Shown here: one piece after another, positions 60,425 to 64,000 of the stretch
Position numbering within the stretch: position 1 is the stretch's first letter
Layout of the letters: every line of letters begins with the position of its first letter
From: Aromatoleum aromaticum EbN1
Lineage (GTDB): Bacteria; Pseudomonadota; Gammaproteobacteria; Burkholderiales; Rhodocyclaceae
Assembly: GCF_000025965.1 (NCBI RefSeq)
Contig: NC_006513.1
Location: forward strand, 744,001 to 808,000
Direction of reading: 5' to 3'
DNA: 64,000 bases
The notes under the pieces: generated by a model
Told to the model about the DNA's origin: nothing
The model's database searches: none
What the model saw: only the letters and a program-made list of their open reading frames with translations
Made by a program: the position numbers and the translations under genes

Positions 60425-61339
60425 ATGGAAGATCTCAATCTGATGGCCACCTTTGCGCGCGTAGTCGAGGCGGGAAGCTTCTCCGAGGCGGCCCGGCGCC
60501 TCGACGTCTCCCGCTCGGCGGTGAGCAAGGCCGTGGCCAAACTGGAGAAAGCTTTCGGCGCGCGCCTGCTCAACCGCAGCACGCGGGCGCTCAGCCTGAC
60601 CGAGGTGGGAGCTGCAGTGGCCGAGCATTGCGCGCGCATCGTCGACGAAGCGGAACAGGCGGAACAGGTCGTGATGAGCTTTCATGCCGAGCCGCGCGGC
60701 ATCCTGAAGGTGAGCGCCTCGGTCGCGTTCGGCACGCTGCATGTTGCGCCGGCGCTGGCCGATTTCCTCGGCCGCTACCCGGAGCTTGCGCTGGATATGA
60801 TGATCACCGACAAGCTGGTGGATCTGGCCGAGGAAGGCTACGACCTGGCAGTGCGGGTCACCGGCGAGCCGCCGGGAAGCCTCGTCGCGCGCCGCCTCGC
60901 GCCGGTGCGCCGGCGGATCTGCGCGACGCCCGAGTACTTCCGCCGCCGAGGTGTGCCCCAGACGCCCGAGGATCTGGTGCACCACCACTGCCTCAGCTAT
61001 GCGCACTCGGGCGAGAAAGGGCAATGGCGCTTCAGCGGGCCGGAGGGCGAGATTGCGGTGCCCGTGAAAGGCCCGCTGCACATCGACGACGACGAGGCGC
61101 TGTCCCAGGCGGTTCTCAGCGGCCTGGGGGTCGCGCTGCTGCCGACCTTCATCGTTGGCGGAGATCTGCAACAGGGGCGGCTGCAGGCAGTGCTCTCCGA
61201 GTACCTCCCCGTGCAGCAGCACGTCTACGCCCTGTACCTGCCAACGCGCCATCTGCCGGCGAAGGTGCGCGCCTTGATCGACTTCTTCGTCGCACGCTTC
61301 GGTCCCGAGCCGTACTGGGACCGCAGTCCCGCGCGTTAG
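60425..61339 (+). CDS. LysR-family transcriptional regulator
   Basis: 304 residues: an N-terminal winged helix-turn-helix (FARVVEAGSFSEAARRLDVS RSAVSKAVAKLE) and a substrate-binding domain. A TACAAT -10-like box ends only 8 bp before the ATG and no ribosome binding site is visible, so the mRNA may be leaderless. The target is unknown. The downstream gene at 61340 is on the other strand and ends against it. Confidence 0.9.
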   Translation: MEDLNLMATFARVVEAGSFSEAARRLDVSRSAVSKAVAKLEKAFGARLLNRSTRALSLTEVGAAVAEHCARIVDEAEQAEQVVMSFHAEPRGILKVSASVAFGTLHVAPALADFLGRYPELALDMMITDKLVDLAEEGYDLAVRVTGEPPGSLVARRLAPVRRRICATPEYFRRRGVPQTPEDLVHHHCLSYAHSGEKGQWRFSGPEGEIAVPVKGPLHIDDDEALSQAVLSGLGVALLPTFIVGGDLQQGRLQAVLSEYLPVQQHVYALYLPTRHLPAKVRALIDFFVARFGPEPYWDRSPAR

Positions 61340-61717
61340 TCAGCCGGCAGCGCGCAGGCGGGACTGATGGAGAACTTCCTCGACTCGCAGGCGCCGCCTG
61401 GGCCCCCTTGGAAAGTCCCATTCGATAACCTGATCGACCGATAGCCCGAGCAGCGCCGCGCCCACCGGCGCAAACACCGACACCTTGCCGGCGGCAACAT
61501 CGGCCTCCTCGGGATAGACGACCTGTATCTCGCGCTGCTCGCCGCTGGCCTCGTCGAGGTAGCGCACGCGCGAGTGCATCGTGACTACGTGACGGGGGAG
61601 GAAGTCGGGCGGCACGACGACCGCGCGCTCGAGTTCCGCGCGCAACTGCGGGCCGGGCTGCATCGCCATCAGGCGCACGAAGTCGTTGTCGGTCAGGATC
61701 AGGTGTTCCGAATTCAT
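61340..61717 (-). CDS. Rnk/GreA C-terminal-like protein, second copy
   Basis: 125 residues, related to the Rnk protein at 22977: AGKVSVFAPVGAALLGLSVDQ is near-identical to its counterpart. The N-terminal helix differs (MNSEHLILTDNDFVRLMAMQ). GGAGG lies eight bases before the ATG. It may bind RNA polymerase like Rnk, but has no known target. Confidence 0.85.
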   Translation of the reverse strand: MNSEHLILTDNDFVRLMAMQPGPQLRAELERAVVVPPDFLPRHVVTMHSRVRYLDEASGEQREIQVVYPEEADVAAGKVSVFAPVGAALLGLSVDQVIEWDFPRGPRRRLRVEEVLHQSRLRAAG

Positions 61718-61896
61718 CGCAGCATCCTCCAGTTGGCCGAACCCCGCGCCGGTGACGGCAGCTGGCGCAGATGCCCCGATGGTAGGCCGGCAGCCGGATC
61801 GCGATAAGTCCGTCAAACCGAACCAGCGTGGTGCCTCCCCGGCAACGATCGCCGACTCAAGAGCCGGAGGCGACCGTCCTGCTCCCGGCGCCTCCG

Positions 61897-62805
61897 TCAA
61901 TGCCCCAGCGGGCTCGACAGCAGCTCCTGGATCAGTGCGCGCAGCCAGCGGTTGCCGGGATCGTTGTTGTAGCGCCCGTGCCAGTGCTGCTTGACGGCAT
62001 ATTCGGGCAGCGGGAAAGGCACCGGGTACACGCGCAGCCGCTCCTCGTCGGCGAGCAGTTCGCCCAGGCGCTGGGGGATCGTCACGAGCAGCGCGGTGCG
62101 CTCGACGACGTAGGCGATGCCGACGAAGCTCGGGATGCGCAGCACGACGCGGCGTTTGATGTCCTGGCGCGCGATCTCGCGGTCGATGATCAGGTGGCCG
62201 GTGCCGGAAGTGCTGACGACGGCGTGCTCTTCGGCTTCGAACTGCGCAAGCGTCAAGCCGCGGCGAATGCGCGGGTGCGTCGCGCTCGCCATGCAGACGT
62301 AATGCTGGCGGAACAGCGCCTGCTGGTAGAAGCCGGCCTCGAGCTGCGGCATGAAGCCGAGCGCGACGTCGACCTCGCCCGATTCGAGCATGCCGGCGGT
62401 GTTCGCCGAGAGATTCGCGATGTCGATATGGATGCCCGGTGCGACAGTACGCAGCCGTTCCCACAGCCGGGGCAGCAGCACGAGCTGGCTGATGTCGGTC
62501 ATCGCGATGCGGAACGTGCGGCGAGCCCGCGTCGGATCGAACTCGGCACGGTGGCCGGAGGCAGCGGAGACCGCCGCCACGGCCACCCGAATCGGCTCGG
62601 CCAGTTCCTCGCCGAGCGGCGTCGGTTCCATGCCCGCCGACGTGCGCACGAACAGCGGGTCGCCGAAATGCTCGCGCAGCTTGCCGAGCGCGATGCTCAC
62701 TGCCGGCTGGCCGAGCCCGAGATTCTCGGCCGCGCGGCTGACGCTGCGCGTCTTGTAAATTTCGTCGAAGACGCTCAACTGGCGGATTTCGAGAGTTTCC
62801 ATCAT
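61897..62805 (-). CDS. LysR-family regulator, NahR/NagR-like, of the gentisate gene
   Basis: 302 residues with an N-terminal helix-turn-helix (YKTRSVSRAAENLGLGQPAVSIALG-type sequence, in parts SVSRAAENLGLGQPAVS) and a ligand domain of the NahR/LinR group. It diverges from gentisate dioxygenase across a 152-bp region with two dyads, the classical layout of a regulator controlling its neighbour. The inducer is probably an aromatic acid such as salicylate or gentisate. Confidence 0.88.
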   Translation of the reverse strand: MMETLEIRQLSVFDEIYKTRSVSRAAENLGLGQPAVSIALGKLREHFGDPLFVRTSAGMEPTPLGEELAEPIRVAVAAVSAASGHRAEFDPTRARRTFRIAMTDISQLVLLPRLWERLRTVAPGIHIDIANLSANTAGMLESGEVDVALGFMPQLEAGFYQQALFRQHYVCMASATHPRIRRGLTLAQFEAEEHAVVSTSGTGHLIIDREIARQDIKRRVVLRIPSFVGIAYVVERTALLVTIPQRLGELLADEERLRVYPVPFPLPEYAVKQHWHGRYNNDPGNRWLRALIQELLSSPLGH

Positions 62806-62822
62806 TTCACTCTATTCCATTT

Positions 62823-62851
62823 TCGAATGAATGGCATTCGATACAACGAAT
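62823..62851. promoter_or_regulatory. LysR-type binding dyads in the divergent region
   Basis: TCGAATG-AATGG-CATTCGA (62823-62841) overlaps ATTCG-ATACAA-CGAAT (62836-62851). They lie close to the regulator's start, where LysR proteins usually bind to control both genes. Confidence 0.6.
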
Positions 62852-62901
62852 GGATTGAATGTCTGCTGTTCAGTACATTTCGCCCACCGATAACAATTTT
62901 G

Positions 62902-62915
62902 TTGATCCAGATCAA
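62902..62915. promoter_or_regulatory. FNR/ANR-type box upstream of gentisate 1,2-dioxygenase
   Basis: TTGATCCAGATCAA, a perfect match to TTGAT-N4-ATCAA, about 42 bp before the dioxygenase start. The position is close to the likely promoter, so it could activate or repress by oxygen state. Confidence 0.7.
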
Positions 62916-62957
62916 AATAACTGATCGAAAATCGATATCCAAAGGAGGAATGCAGTC

Positions 62958-63995
62958 ATGTCGGAACTCGGAACCCTTGAAGATCTGCCGGCCGATTACC
63001 GGCAGGCGCTGGCCGCGCAGAACCTCGTGCCGCTGTGGCCGAGCCTGCGTGCGGTGCTGCCGCATGGCCAGCCCGGCCCGCGCACCCACGCGACGATGTG
63101 GTCGTACGAGAGCCTGCGGCCGCTGCTGATGCAGGCCGGCGAGCTGACGCCGATCGAGAAGGCCGAACGCCGCGTCCTCGTGCTCGCGAACCCCGGCCAC
63201 GGCCTCGAGAAGATGCAGGCGAGTTCAAGCATGTACCTTGGCATGCAGTTGCTGCTGCCGGGCGAATGGGCGCCCGCGCATCGCCATACGCCGAACGCGG
63301 TGCGCATGATCGTCGAAGGGACCGGCGCCTACACGACGGTCAATGGCGAAAAATGCCCGATGCAGCGCGGCGACCTGATCCTGACCCCGACCGGGCTGTG
63401 GCACGAGCACGGCCATGACGGCGACGAAGCGGTCGTGTGGCTCGACGTGCTCGACCTGCCGCTGGTCTACTACATGGAAACGTCGTACGCCGTCGAAGGC
63501 GAGAAACAGGACGTCGTCCCGCGCCGCGGCGACCGCGAATACCTGCGCGGCGGCGTCGTGCCGAGCCCGGTGTTCACCCGCGACACGTCAGCCTATCCGA
63601 TGCTGCGCTACCCGTGGGTCGACGTGCGCGCGGCGCTCGAAGCGCTCGCCGCCGAGCGTCCCGGCGGCGACGCGGTGCAGGTCGCGTACGTGAATCCCGA
63701 AGACGGCAGCGACTGCCAGAACATCCTCGGTTTCTCGGCGCTGATGCTGCGGCCGGGCGAGACGCTCGCGCTGCCGGCGCGCTCGCCGGCGATGGTGTTC
63801 CACGTCATCGAAGGTGGTGCGCTCGTTTCCGCCGACGACACCGCGTTCACGCTCGCCGAGGCCGACACGTGCTGCGTCCCCGGCTTTGCGCGCGTAACGT
63901 TGAAGAACCGCTCGACGAGCGAACCGGCGTTCGTCTTCATCGCCGACGAGTCTCCGCTGCACCGCAAGCTGGGACTCTACGAAGTCCGCGCCTGA
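62958..63995 (+). CDS. Gentisate 1,2-dioxygenase (or salicylate dioxygenase), cupin type
   Basis: 345 residues, bicupin ring-cleavage dioxygenase. Iron ligands are His108 and His110 (PAHRHTPNAVRMIVEG) and His149 (TGLWHEHGHDG). It opens gentisate to maleylpyruvate using O2; related enzymes also open salicylate. AAGGAGG lies nine bases before the ATG at 62958. It is regulated from the divergent LysR gene and the FNR-type site. The window ends 5 bp past the stop, so the rest of the pathway is outside. Confidence 0.93.
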   Translation: MSELGTLEDLPADYRQALAAQNLVPLWPSLRAVLPHGQPGPRTHATMWSYESLRPLLMQAGELTPIEKAERRVLVLANPGHGLEKMQASSSMYLGMQLLLPGEWAPAHRHTPNAVRMIVEGTGAYTTVNGEKCPMQRGDLILTPTGLWHEHGHDGDEAVVWLDVLDLPLVYYMETSYAVEGEKQDVVPRRGDREYLRGGVVPSPVFTRDTSAYPMLRYPWVDVRAALEALAAERPGGDAVQVAYVNPEDGSDCQNILGFSALMLRPGETLALPARSPAMVFHVIEGGALVSADDTAFTLAEADTCCVPGFARVTLKNRSTSEPAFVFIADESPLHRKLGLYEVRA

Positions 63996-64000
63996 CCGCC

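Overview
The window reads as chromosome from a high-GC betaproteobacterium of the Rhodocyclales type (Azoarcus / Aromatoleum / Thauera relatives). The basis is the overall gene order (hisS-ispG-rodZ-pilW-rlmN-ndk, murA-his-tatABC, mla operon, kdsD-kdsC-lptCA, glyQS-lnt-corC-ybeY-phoH-miaB), together with a polyhydroxyalkanoate phasin, type IV pilus genes and a gentisate ring-cleavage enzyme. The genus is an inference from style and gene order, not from a database search.

Layout. 1-9257 is a minus-strand housekeeping block: bamB (cut by the window edge), yfgM-like, hisS, ispG, rodZ, pilW, rlmN, ndk, then the sucCD operon. 9504-14071 holds a DUF2889 gene, a FimV-like protein, a NIF3-like protein and a membrane-anchored DegS/DegQ-type protease. 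14103-22843 is the Tat export operon plus the histidine genes (hisE, I, F, A, H, B, D, G); hisC alone is inverted. 22977-32610 carries rnk, murA, ibaG, an ABC-2 exporter, the complete mla lipid-transport set and a KefB-type antiporter. 32761-37175 runs on the plus strand: kdsD, kdsC, lptC, lptA, an enoyl-CoA hydratase and a phasin with a near-ideal sigma70 promoter. 37273-48303 returns to the minus strand: pilU, plsC, gmhB, glyS, glyQ, lnt, corC, ybeY, phoH, miaB.

48356-48432 is a tRNA gene with a CAT anticodon. It is the insertion target of a 10.3-kb genomic island bounded by a perfect 48-bp direct repeat (48385-48432 and 58709-58756). The island encodes a P4-type tyrosine integrase coupled to a toxin-antitoxin pair, an AlpA-like regulator, a TOPRIM primase, a DUF927 helicase and small unknown proteins. 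It carries 11-bp-spaced GGGGTTAC repeats at both ends and an array of about 90-bp repeat units with a conserved box and hairpin. An IS21-family element (53349-56114, 7-bp target duplication) has split one island gene, which can be rejoined in frame.

58757-64000 contains a stretch without convincing genes, three small unrecognised genes with strong ribosome binding sites, two LysR regulators, a second Rnk/GreA-C-like protein, and a gentisate 1,2-dioxygenase. The dioxygenase promoter region carries a perfect FNR-type box and LysR-type dyads.

Most points of interest are at sites between or inside ordinary genes: a palindromic element fused in frame into rlmN, a hairpin between tatA and tatB, the large dyad before the phasin, and the island's repeat array.
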